A stretch of DNA of 8,700 nucleotides from Butyrivibrio sp. UBA3740 (GCA_002372465.1 DFGW01000215.1:1-8700), one strand, 5' to 3'. Shown: positions 1 to 6,591, counted from the stretch's first letter. Notes: generated by a model not told the origin, from the letters alone. A program made the numbers and translations.

Positions 1-164
1 GGATGAATGTGTGTTCCGCGCTGTCTGTATAAAATATTTCCAGCCTTCACGAATTGTCCATCAGCTCTTTTTGCTCCAAGTCTCTTGGACTCTGAATCTC
101 TACCGTTCTTAGTAGATCCGACACCCTTCTTGTGAGCAAAAAATTGAAGGTTCATATTCATCAT
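1..164 (-). CDS. rpmA: 50S ribosomal protein L27, 5' part (gene continues beyond position 1)
   Basis: Reading down from the ATG at 164-162 gives [18 protein letters not shown] and then about 36 further residues containing [11 protein letters not shown] and RQRGTHIHP, which is unmistakably bacterial L27. L27 sits in the large subunit next to the peptidyl-transferase centre. The 3' part of the gene (about 40 codons judged by family length) lies outside the window. The first nine residues are the N-terminal extension typical of Firmicutes; removing them after FF leaves AHKK, the same N-terminus as mature E. coli L27. The gene begins 3 nt after the prp stop. Start choice: AGGAGG lies 9 nt before the ATG at 164 and 12 nt before the second ATG at 161, so 164 is preferred, and it gives exactly nine residues before the cleavage point. 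Not in the ORF list because it is truncated by the window edge. Confidence 0.96.
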   Translation of the reverse strand, partial: MMNMNLQFFAHKKGVGSTKNGRDSESKRLGAKRADGQFVKAGNILYRQRGTHIH

Positions 165-167
165 GAC

Positions 168-497
168 TTATTCCCTCCTAATTTTAATGTTCAAAAACTT
201 CTTACCGTACTCATTGTAAATACCATTTACACCCAGTTCAAAGGATTTAAGGAGCAGATCAGCTTCTTTGGAAAGCTCTTCTTTAAACTCCATGGTGATT
301 ATACCCTTTTTCTCATCCTGAGTTGCCACAAAAGCATCTTTTGTAAGCTTTTCAATAGAATTCATAGTGTTTATAGTCAGTACTGAAACTGCTGCACAGA
401 CTATATCTTTGCCGGAATCATCAAAACCTGCATGACCCTTGCATTCAATTCTTTTGTACTTGTCGTCGGATGATTTGGTGATTGTAATTGTTGTCAT
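168..497 (-). CDS. prp: Ribosomal-processing cysteine protease Prp (YsxB family)
   Basis: A 109-residue protein with the Prp signature: GHAGFDDSGKDIVCAAVSVL at residues 21-40. It carries the catalytic His22 and Cys34, the same positions as in S. aureus Prp. In Firmicutes this protease removes the short N-terminal extension of L27 before the protein can function in the ribosome. The location between rplU and rpmA is the standard one, and the substrate motif NLQFFA is visible in rpmA just downstream. It starts 18 nt after the rplU stop. The spacer (ATTCAACGGATACC before the ATG) has no good Shine-Dalgarno sequence, only a weak GGA, so translation is probably lower than for its two ribosomal neighbours or depends on coupling from rplU. 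No signal peptide or membrane segment is seen; it should be cytoplasmic. Confidence 0.95.
   Translation of the reverse strand: MTTITITKSSDDKYKRIECKGHAGFDDSGKDIVCAAVSVLTINTMNSIEKLTKDAFVATQDEKKGIITMEFKEELSKEADLLLKSFELGVNGIYNEYGKKFLNIKIRRE
174..179 (-). promoter_or_regulatory. Strong ribosome binding site of rpmA embedded in the prp stop region
   Basis: On the minus strand AGGAGG is followed by GAATAAGTC and the rpmA ATG, a 9-nt spacing. The same bases encode the final Arg-Arg-Glu codons of prp, so the end of prp and translation initiation of rpmA are physically linked. Confidence 0.8.
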
Positions 498-515
498 GGT
501 ATCCGTTGAATCTGA

Positions 516-824
516 TTACATTGTGATCTTGTCGATCTTAACAAGTGTGAATGGCTGTCTGTGACCGTTCTTCTTGTGATAGCCAGTCTTTCTCTTGTAC
601 TTGTAAACGACAACCTTCTTTGCACGACCCTGCTCTACTACTGTAGCGCTAACCTTTGCTGAGCTTACATCGCCGGCAACCTTAAGAGTCTTGTCATCGC
701 TTACTGCAATAACATTATCAAATGTTACTTCTTTTCCAGGCTCTACATCAAGCTTCTCAACTTTGATCTCATCGCCTTCGGAAACTTTGTACTGCTTTCC
801 ACCAGTTACAATAATTGCGTACAT
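516..824 (-). CDS. rplU: 50S ribosomal protein L21
   Basis: A 102-residue protein, the usual length for L21. It begins MYAIIVTGGKQYKVSEGDEI and ends with the conserved basic segment (KKVVVYKYKRKTGYHKKNGH) followed by RQPFTLVKI. L21 binds 23S rRNA in the large subunit. The start is well supported: AAGGAGGT at 837-830 lies upstream with 6 nt between AGGAGG and the ATG. It is the first gene of the rplU-prp-rpmA operon, with its own promoter (905-933) and a structured 5' leader (825-898), both described separately. Confidence 0.98.
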   Translation of the reverse strand: MYAIIVTGGKQYKVSEGDEIKVEKLDVEPGKEVTFDNVIAVSDDKTLKVAGDVSSAKVSATVVEQGRAKKVVVYKYKRKTGYHKKNGHRQPFTLVKIDKITM

Positions 825-848
825 AAGTTACCTCCTTCTTCAAAAACT

Positions 849-892
849 CGCTAACTTCGGCGGGGATAAACCCACTTAAGCCTAGTTAAGCG
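849..892 (-). promoter_or_regulatory. Structured 5' leader of rplU, probable L21 ribosomal protein leader
   Basis: The transcript between the predicted start (near 898) and the rplU ribosome binding site folds. An outer stem pairs CGCTtAACT (892-884, one bulged U) with AGTTAGCG (856-849). Inside it GTGGG (875-871) pairs with CCCGC (864-860) around a six-base loop. The outer stem is followed by AG and five U residues, then the AAGGAGGT of rplU. Position, length and the GCCGCTTAACTAGG-type start resemble the L21 leader family known upstream of rplU in low-GC Gram-positives, where autoregulation by ribosomal protein is proposed. The pairing is seen in the sequence; the family assignment is from memory and needs a covariance-model search. 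Confidence 0.65.
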
Positions 893-904
893 GCATACCA
901 CAGT

Positions 905-933
905 ATAATATCATTCATATAATTTGTTGTCAA
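905..933 (-). promoter_or_regulatory. Sigma-A type promoter of the rplU-prp-rpmA operon
   Basis: On the minus strand a consensus -35 box TTGACA (933-928), a spacer of exactly 17 nt (927-911) and a -10 box TATTAT (910-905, one mismatch to TATAAT) predict transcription from about 898. The -35 box and spacer lie within the last codons of rng, so the operon can be transcribed independently of the upstream genes. It is the best promoter match I see in the window. Confidence 0.82.
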
Positions 934-2098
934 CAGAATTATTCTGATTTTCTAATATTTCTTTTAATGATTTATCGTTTTTGTTCCTGGTAAGCTCAAC
1001 AATGCCAAGTCCTGTGATGTCAACGAATCTTGTGTGGACGTCTTCCTTTCTGCATAATTGCTGCACATAGCAGCAGAGCTCTTCCACATCATTCTTGTCT
1101 TTCATGTTGATGAAATCTATAAGGATCATCCCTGTAAGATTGCGAAGTCTCACCTGCCTCATGATCTCCAAAGCAGCTTCTTCATTGACTTTTTTTATTA
1201 TATCTTTTTTGCCTGTGATGGCTTTACCGGTATTTACGTCTATGGCATTAAAACTCTCAAGCTGTTCAATGATAAGAAAAGCTCCGCTTTTTAGCCATAC
1301 TCTATTCTGCCCCAGCTTGTCTATATCATTCTTTATGCTGTAAACAACTGAAGTTTCCAGCATGTTTATATCTTCGATTCCTTTTGAAAGAAGAAAATTC
1401 CTGGCATTGGAAATATGGGTCTCAACAAGGCTGTTCCCCTTGGTTAAAAGACATGAACCAACAGTTCTCGTTCTCCCTTCATTTAGTATGTCACTGAGTT
1501 TTTTTAAATTGAATTCAATGTCACTTCTTACTTTGTCCATAAGGCTTTGCTCTGTAACCTCAGGGCTTATAAGCTCCTGTACTTCAGTTCTCAGGATAAC
1601 TCCATAATCACCTCCCACAAAAGCCTTAGACTGATCAGAAGCCATTTGCCTGTAAACGTCTGAGAAGACGTTCAAAAGGTCCTTTCTGGTGTGATCATCA
1701 AGCTTCATGGAAACTCCCAGGCCTTTTTTGCCTAAGGTGACAACGCTGTATTTGCCTGAAATAGAAATATAGGAAGTGAGCTTGGCCTTTTTAAGCTTCT
1801 GAGGTTCTGTTTCTACCTGAAGGATCAGTTCATCTCCCTGCCTGATATCCTTACCGCTTTCAATGGCTCTGTTTATCACATTGGCAGGAAGAATATTTTT
1901 CAGGGGAATATAACCTATGTTGTCGCCATTATAGCGCACAAAGGCAGAGCTTATATTTTTGACAATATTTTCAACCCTGCAAAGATATACATTACCTCTG
2001 TCGGAGTCATGTATAAGGCTAAGGCGCTGCATTTTTCCATCGATATAAGTGGCGACTACAGGTAACTCGCCATATTTCGACACTAGGATATCAGCCAT
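911..2098 (-). CDS. rng: Ribonuclease G/E family endoribonuclease, short form without zinc-link
   Basis: A 395-residue RNase E/G catalytic region. The S1-type RNA-binding domain spans about residues 35-110, with GNVYLCRVENI and SAFVRYNGDNIGYIPL. The 5'-monophosphate sensor pair Arg170-Thr171 lies in GVILRTEV. The DNase I-like catalytic part keeps Asp287 (FNAIDVNTGKA) and Asp328 (MILIDFINM), the metal-binding pair. E. coli RNase G is about 489 residues; here the protein stops soon after GLGIVELTRNKNDKSLKEIL, where the CPxC zinc-link of RNase E/G would follow. There is no such motif and no small C-terminal domain. Expected role: cytoplasmic 5'-end-dependent cleavage of mRNA or rRNA precursors. 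The start ATG overlaps the end of the DUF2344 gene by 8 nt (ATGGCTGA); AGGAG is 13 nt upstream and GAGAG 11 nt upstream. Confidence 0.92.
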   Translation of the reverse strand: MADILVSKYGELPVVATYIDGKMQRLSLIHDSDRGNVYLCRVENIVKNISSAFVRYNGDNIGYIPLKNILPANVINRAIESGKDIRQGDELILQVETEPQKLKKAKLTSYISISGKYSVVTLGKKGLGVSMKLDDHTRKDLLNVFSDVYRQMASDQSKAFVGGDYGVILRTEVQELISPEVTEQSLMDKVRSDIEFNLKKLSDILNEGRTRTVGSCLLTKGNSLVETHISNARNFLLSKGIEDINMLETSVVYSIKNDIDKLGQNRVWLKSGAFLIIEQLESFNAIDVNTGKAITGKKDIIKKVNEEAALEIMRQVRLRNLTGMILIDFINMKDKNDVEELCCYVQQLCRKEDVHTRFVDITGLGIVELTRNKNDKSLKEILENQNNSVDNKLYE

Positions 2099-2819
2099 TT
2101 ATATATACTCTCTCCTGTGTATCATCTGTTATGAATGGTTCAACATAAAGCTTGTCTCCATCCATACCGGAAGTGTAGATATCAATTCTGTGAATATCAA
2201 GTGATAATGGGTCAAGGTCCTGCCCAAGGCTCTTAAAGAAATACTCAAACAAAAGAGCTACTTTAAGGGTTTCAACGCTGCTCATGCTTAAAAGAAATGT
2301 AGCACTCTCATTATTCCTGTCAAAGGAATAATCAAATATCATGTGCTTCATATCAATTTCCTTCTCGCCGCTCTTGGTTTTTTTCATGGCAGGGAGCTTG
2401 TCCTGTTCAAGGTACTTCTCCATCTCGCTTATCCAGTCAAAGGAAGGCTTAAGGCTCTCTCTGAATCTGATCTTGTATTTAGCAGCATAGGAAGTGGTCA
2501 TAGCCTTTTCGGCATTTTCAGGGAGCTCTCTAACTGCAAGGATCTTAATACCTTCATTCATAACAGAATTGAGCTTATCCATTATGTCATCCGTACTGAC
2601 CATAGAATTAACAGTCATATCGAGATATTCGCCATCACTTGTTGCTCCAACACTTAAGGGCTGTGCAAAAGATAACACCTGGTGCGGTGAAAATCCTTCT
2701 GAGTACTTGATATCTATATCAGCTCTTCTTATTGCTTTTTGAAAATATCTCATTACATCAAGATGGCCAATAAACTTAATGGGGCCATTCTTGGTAAATT
2801 TCACTCGTAATTTATTCAT
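2091..2819 (-). CDS. Radical SAM-linked protein, TIGR03936/DUF2344 family, function unknown
   Basis: A 242-residue protein beginning MNKLRVKFTKNGPIKFIGHL, followed by DVMRYFQKAIRRADI, YSEGFSPHQVLSFAQPLSVG and SDGEYLD. This is the conserved N-terminal block of the family that is encoded next to, or fused to, TIGR03960 radical SAM proteins. The role is not established; an RNA- or ribosome-related function is a guess from the gene neighbourhood. An in-frame ATG exists at 2930, but that extension is a shifted reading of the Cys-rich end of the radical SAM gene and does not look like the family. The ATG at 2819 gives the typical start and an 8-nt overlap (ATGAATAA) with the upstream stop. The local Shine-Dalgarno (GCAGGT) is weak, which suggests re-initiation by terminating ribosomes. 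The 3' end overlaps rng by 8 nt. Confidence 0.9.
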   Translation of the reverse strand: MNKLRVKFTKNGPIKFIGHLDVMRYFQKAIRRADIDIKYSEGFSPHQVLSFAQPLSVGATSDGEYLDMTVNSMVSTDDIMDKLNSVMNEGIKILAVRELPENAEKAMTTSYAAKYKIRFRESLKPSFDWISEMEKYLEQDKLPAMKKTKSGEKEIDMKHMIFDYSFDRNNESATFLLSMSSVETLKVALLFEYFFKSLGQDLDPLSLDIHRIDIYTSGMDGDKLYVEPFITDDTQERVYING

Positions 2820-4692
2820 GAGACCTGCTTTCTGTACATACTCCGATATTAAAGGCTCCGGCTCCGCAGCCAAGACACCCTTTTCGGCAGTTAGATGATG
2901 GTTTGCCTGCCAGGGCATTTTTCCATTCACGAAGAAGAAAGGCCTTTGTAACGCCGATATCGATCATGTCCCAAGGGAATATCTCGTCATCAGCTCTTTC
3001 TCTTGTGGTGTAGAAAAATGGATCAATATTACACTCTTCAAAGGTTTCCATCCATTTGGCAAAATCAAAATATTCGCTCCAGGCATCATAGATGCAGCCC
3101 TTTTTATAGGCCTTTAAAATAACCTGTGATAGTCTTCTGTCACCTCTGGCAAATATGCCCTCCATCATGCTGGCATCAGCTTCATGCCAGTTATACTTAA
3201 TATGCTTCTGATTGAGCTGGGACATAATGCCTTTTCGGGTTTTATTGGCTTTATCAAGAAATTCCTCTTTTGTGTTCATGGGTGCCCACTGAAATGGAGT
3301 AAAGGGCTTAGGAACAAAGAAAGAGGTGCTGGCAACAATATCAATTGTTCTTCCATTTCTCTTTTCCTTGGGAACGGTCTCGAAGTACTCTACAGCTACC
3401 TTGTTTGCAATGTCACCTATTCCAAGAATATCTTCATCAGTCTCGGTGGGGAGACCTAACATAAAATACAGCTTGACCTTATTCCAACCACCTAAAAAGG
3501 CCTCATGAGAACCACGAAGAATATCTTCTTCGGTAAGACCTTTATTGATAACATCCCTCATCCTCTGGGTTCCTGCTTCAGGAGCAAATGTAAGGGAGCT
3601 CTTTTTAACATCCTGAACCTTGCTCATTACATCCAGTGAAAAGGCATCAATTCTAAGCGAAGGAAGGGAAATATTGACTTTCTTTTCGTTACATCTGTCT
3701 ATCAGGAAATCTATGAGTTCCGGCAATTTGCTGTAATCGCTGGAGCTTAAGGAGCTAAGGGATATCTCTTCATATCCGGTGTTATTCAATGCTTCTACAG
3801 CAAGCTCTTTAAGATGTTCAACATCCTTCTCCCTTAAGGGCTTATAGAGCTGACCTGCCTGACAGAATCTGCAGCCTCTTATACAGCCTCTCATGATCTC
3901 AAGGACTATTCTGTCCTGTGTACATTTGATGTAAGGTACAACAGGCTTTGTAGGGTAAAAAGTGCTTGAAAGGTCTTTGCAAAGCTCCTTTGAAATCTTC
4001 CCGGGAACATCGTCATATAAGGGCTTTATGTCTTTAATTGTAAAATCGTCCTTGTATTCAACCCGGTAAAGCGATGGTACATACATTCCGGGGATCCTTG
4101 CTGCCTTACGCAAAAAATCCTGCCTTGAATAGCCTTCTTTTCTGTACTGCTTATACAGGTCAAAGAGCTCTCTGTATCTGGTCTCGCCTTCACCAATATA
4201 AAAAATATCAAAGAAATCTGCGATAGGCTCAGCATTATAGGTACAAGGACCACCACCTATCACGATTGGATCGCTTTCGCCCCTTTTTGAGGAAAAAAAA
4301 GGGATACCGGACAGATCAAGGACCTGAAGGATGTTGGTGTAGCACATCTCATATTGCAAGGTAAAGCCAAGGAAATCAAAGTCCTTAACCGGATCCTGTG
4401 ATTCAAGCGCAAAAAGAGGAATGTTCTTTTCTCTCATGAGCTTGTCCATATCCATCCAGGGAGAATAGACACGTTCACACCACACATCCGGGTAAGAATT
4501 GAACATTCCGTAAAGAATCTGAATGCCAAGATGAGACATGCCTATTTCATAGACGTCAGGAAAGCAGAAAGCAAATCTGATATCAACCTCTGACTTATCC
4601 TTGGTGACAGAGTTGACCTCATTGCCTATGTATCTTTCGGGTTTTTCTATGCTTAGGAGTGTCTCATCTGATAATGCTAATTTAGTGTTCAT
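2812..4692 (-). CDS. B12-binding-like/radical SAM protein, TIGR03960 family, function unknown
   Basis: A 626-residue protein. Residues ~35-200 form a cobalamin-binding-like Rossmann domain (FPDVYEIGMSHLGIQILYG, IGGGPCTYNAEPIADFFD, FYIGEGE). The canonical DxHxxG base-off motif is not apparent. The radical SAM core starts near residue 258 with the cluster motif Cys270-x3-Cys274-x2-Cys277 (MRGCIRGCRFCQAG), followed by SLRIDA, FAPEAGTQRMRDVINKG and YFMLGLPTET, all typical of the YgiQ/MiaB-like class. The C-terminus has a second group, Cys602-x3-Cys606-x2-Cys609, plus Cys619. The protein should bind a 4Fe-4S cluster and S-adenosylmethionine; the substrate is unknown. It starts 11 nt after hisIE, and its AAAGGA Shine-Dalgarno (4705-4700, 7 nt spacing) overlaps the hisIE stop codon. 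It overlaps the DUF2344 gene by 8 nt. Confidence 0.92.
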   Translation of the reverse strand: MNTKLALSDETLLSIEKPERYIGNEVNSVTKDKSEVDIRFAFCFPDVYEIGMSHLGIQILYGMFNSYPDVWCERVYSPWMDMDKLMREKNIPLFALESQDPVKDFDFLGFTLQYEMCYTNILQVLDLSGIPFFSSKRGESDPIVIGGGPCTYNAEPIADFFDIFYIGEGETRYRELFDLYKQYRKEGYSRQDFLRKAARIPGMYVPSLYRVEYKDDFTIKDIKPLYDDVPGKISKELCKDLSSTFYPTKPVVPYIKCTQDRIVLEIMRGCIRGCRFCQAGQLYKPLREKDVEHLKELAVEALNNTGYEEISLSSLSSSDYSKLPELIDFLIDRCNEKKVNISLPSLRIDAFSLDVMSKVQDVKKSSLTFAPEAGTQRMRDVINKGLTEEDILRGSHEAFLGGWNKVKLYFMLGLPTETDEDILGIGDIANKVAVEYFETVPKEKRNGRTIDIVASTSFFVPKPFTPFQWAPMNTKEEFLDKANKTRKGIMSQLNQKHIKYNWHEADASMMEGIFARGDRRLSQVILKAYKKGCIYDAWSEYFDFAKWMETFEECNIDPFFYTTRERADDEIFPWDMIDIGVTKAFLLREWKNALAGKPSSNCRKGCLGCGAGAFNIGVCTESRSHE

Positions 4693-4703
4693 ATAAATTT
4701 CCT

Positions 4704-5999
4704 TTATCGTCTTGCCAGTTCGTCAGTTATGTCCTCCCAACTGACATTTTTGACAGCCATGAGGACCATCATATGATACAGGAAATCTGACATTTCGTAA
4801 ATAACCTCATTATCGTTTGGATTTTTAGCTGCGATAACCATCTCTGTAGCTTCTTCTCCAATCTTTTTGAGGATCTTATCAATGCCTTTTTCGTAAAGAT
4901 AGTTGGTGTAAGAGCCTTCTCTTGGGTGTTCCTTTCTGTCCTTTATGACTTCATAAACACTGTCCAGGACCTTTTGAGGATTCTTTTCACTGTAGTCTTT
5001 TCTGGCTATCTCGTTAAAAAAGCAGGAATAGCTTCCTGTGTGACAGGCTGCTCCGACCTGTTTTACCTTTGCCAGGATCGTATCAAGATCGCAGTCAGCT
5101 GTCAGCGACTTAACATACTGGAAATGAGAACTGGTCTCACCCTTAAGCCAGAGCTGATTACGGCTCCTGCTAAAGTAGGTCATCTTACCGGTTGAAAGGG
5201 TCTTTTCATAGGCCTCTTTGTTCATGTAAGCCAGCATAAGTACCTGGTCCGTGCGGTAGTCCTGAACGATAACAGGCACCATGCCATCGGAATTCTTTTT
5301 AAGGTTTTCCCAGGTAAAGGCAGGCTCTAAGGCACAGATCTTTATGCCTTTATCAATGAGATTTTGCTTGCAGCTATCTACCTTTGAAGCATTGTCATTA
5401 ACAATATTACCTGTTATTCCGTCAACTGAATCATTCAAAAGAAATACTTCATCAGGGGACAGGGCTGAATCATTGCAAAGAACAACCATGGGAAGGTCTG
5501 TCTCAGGCTTTGTTGCGTTTTTTACATCCTCAGTAAAAAGAACTGTCTCACAGGCAAATTTCTCCACCTGATCCTTGTACTTTATAAGATTCCCGTCCTT
5601 GCTAAAGCAGATAACTATTTTATCAGCCCCAAACTTTTCTGAGACCTCCTGCAATATATCGGCGTTACCTTCTTTTTCAAAGTTAAGACAAGCCCTTTTA
5701 CAGCCGGCGTAAAGGAGCTTTTTGATATCTTCCATACGCTTTACGTTCCCGGCTCCTGTCACCGGAACATCCACAGCCTTACAGATATCCTTGATCACAT
5801 CAAGGGCTTCTTCATGAAGTGCATCGTTCCCTGAAGGTGAGAGGTCAAAAACAAAGATCTCGTCAAGGCCTGAGTCAGAAAGTTTTAACGCATAGGAAAC
5901 AGGATCTTCACTGACTATAGACTGATCATTTATGCTCTTTACAGCTTTTTTGTCCTTTAGATATACAGAACCAATAAATCTTTTTGCTTGTAAATTCAT
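4704..5999 (-). CDS. hisIE: HisIE: phosphoribosyl-AMP cyclohydrolase / phosphoribosyl-ATP pyrophosphatase with N-terminal degenerate HisF-like domain
   Basis: A 431-residue protein; ordinary HisIE is about 200-215. Residues 1-~222 align by eye with HisF from strand 1 (QAKRFIGSVYLKDKKAV) to the last helix (LIDKGIKI) but lack its catalytic residues (see findings). Residues ~228-335 are HisI, with zinc/active-site motifs ADCDLDT (Cys303) and CHTGSYSCF (319-327, Cys319 and Cys326). Residues ~343-431 are HisE, with KKIGEEATE and YEMSDFLYH. HisE hydrolyses phosphoribosyl-ATP to phosphoribosyl-AMP and HisI opens the ring (histidine steps 2 and 3). Start choice: an upstream in-frame ATG at 6077 would overlap hisB by 77 nt; the ATG at 5999 follows the hisB stop by one base (TGATATG), has AAGGAG 9 nt upstream, and begins exactly where HisF similarity begins. 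Confidence 0.93.
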   Translation of the reverse strand: MNLQAKRFIGSVYLKDKKAVKSINDQSIVSEDPVSYALKLSDSGLDEIFVFDLSPSGNDALHEEALDVIKDICKAVDVPVTGAGNVKRMEDIKKLLYAGCKRACLNFEKEGNADILQEVSEKFGADKIVICFSKDGNLIKYKDQVEKFACETVLFTEDVKNATKPETDLPMVVLCNDSALSPDEVFLLNDSVDGITGNIVNDNASKVDSCKQNLIDKGIKICALEPAFTWENLKKNSDGMVPVIVQDYRTDQVLMLAYMNKEAYEKTLSTGKMTYFSRSRNQLWLKGETSSHFQYVKSLTADCDLDTILAKVKQVGAACHTGSYSCFFNEIARKDYSEKNPQKVLDSVYEVIKDRKEHPREGSYTNYLYEKGIDKILKKIGEEATEMVIAAKNPNDNEVIYEMSDFLYHMMVLMAVKNVSWEDITDELARR

Positions 6000-6000
6000 A

Positions 6001-6591
6001 TCAGAGTGCTCCTTTTGTGCTAAGTACGTCTGTAATTCTGGGATCATAAGTGGTTGCTTCATCCAGGGCCTTTGCAAAGGCCTTGAAAAGAGCTTCTATC
6101 TTGTGATGGTCATTAAGGCCGGATAAAACCTTAAGATGTAGATTCATGGCAGCTGAGTAGGAAACGGCGTAAAAGAACTCTCTGACAAGCTGAGTGTCAA
6201 ATTCTCCCACCATTGGAGCGGAAAACTCCGCATCCATGGCAAAATAGGGTCTTCCGCAAAGATCAACTGCTGCAAGGACCAGTGTTTCATCCATGGGAAG
6301 CACCATACTTCCATAACGCTTTATTCCCTTTTTATCTCCCAGGGCCTTGGCAATTGCCTGTCCCAGAACAATTCCCGTATCCTCCACAGTGTGATGACCG
6401 TCTACCTCAATGTCTCCGGACACAGTGACATCAATGTCATAAAAGCCATGTTTTGCAAATCCCTGTAACATATGATCAAAGAATCCAATGCCTGTAGAAA
6501 CGTTCGAAACGCCACTACCATCGAGGTTTATGGAAATTTTAATATTTGTTTCTTGCGTTTTTCGCTCCACGGTTGCACTTCTTTTTTCCAT
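6001..6591 (-). CDS. hisB: Imidazoleglycerol-phosphate dehydratase
   Basis: A 196-residue monofunctional HisB without the phosphatase domain found in E. coli, the usual length for this form. Visible metal-binding and active-site motifs are GIGFFDHML (residues ~34-42), DGHHTVEDTG (~64-73), the MDE segment, and the C-terminal NDHHKIEALFKAFAKAL. It catalyses dehydration of imidazole-glycerol phosphate to imidazole-acetol phosphate, histidine step 7, in the cytoplasm. The start at 6591 is supported by AAGGAG at 6606-6601 with 9 nt spacing. It is separated from hisD by a 182-bp AT-rich gap and from hisIE by a single base, so hisB and hisIE are clearly co-transcribed. Confidence 0.97.
   Translation of the reverse strand: MEKRSATVERKTQETNIKISINLDGSGVSNVSTGIGFFDHMLQGFAKHGFYDIDVTVSGDIEVDGHHTVEDTGIVLGQAIAKALGDKKGIKRYGSMVLPMDETLVLAAVDLCGRPYFAMDAEFSAPMVGEFDTQLVREFFYAVSYSAAMNLHLKVLSGLNDHHKIEALFKAFAKALDEATTYDPRITDVLSTKGAL

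Noticed and set aside
132..386. Plus-strand open frames, for example 132-386, 1095-1343, 4926-5195 and 7383-7718
   Set aside because: All lie opposite well-conserved minus-strand genes, show no recognisable protein family, and look like antisense shadows.
849..856. Intrinsic terminator between rng and rplU
   Set aside because: A stem followed by five T residues exists, but the stem is AT-rich, encloses a long structured loop, and lies inside the rplU leader upstream of its ribosome binding site; a regulatory leader explains it better.
2820..2930. Longer start of the DUF2344 gene at 2930
   Set aside because: The extra 37 residues are a frame-shifted reading of the conserved Cys-rich end of the radical SAM protein; family-typical sequence begins at the ATG at 2819.
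6000..6077. Longer start of hisIE at 6077
   Set aside because: It would overlap the conserved 3' end of hisB by 77 nt, while the ATG at 5999 has a good ribosome binding site and starts where HisF similarity starts.
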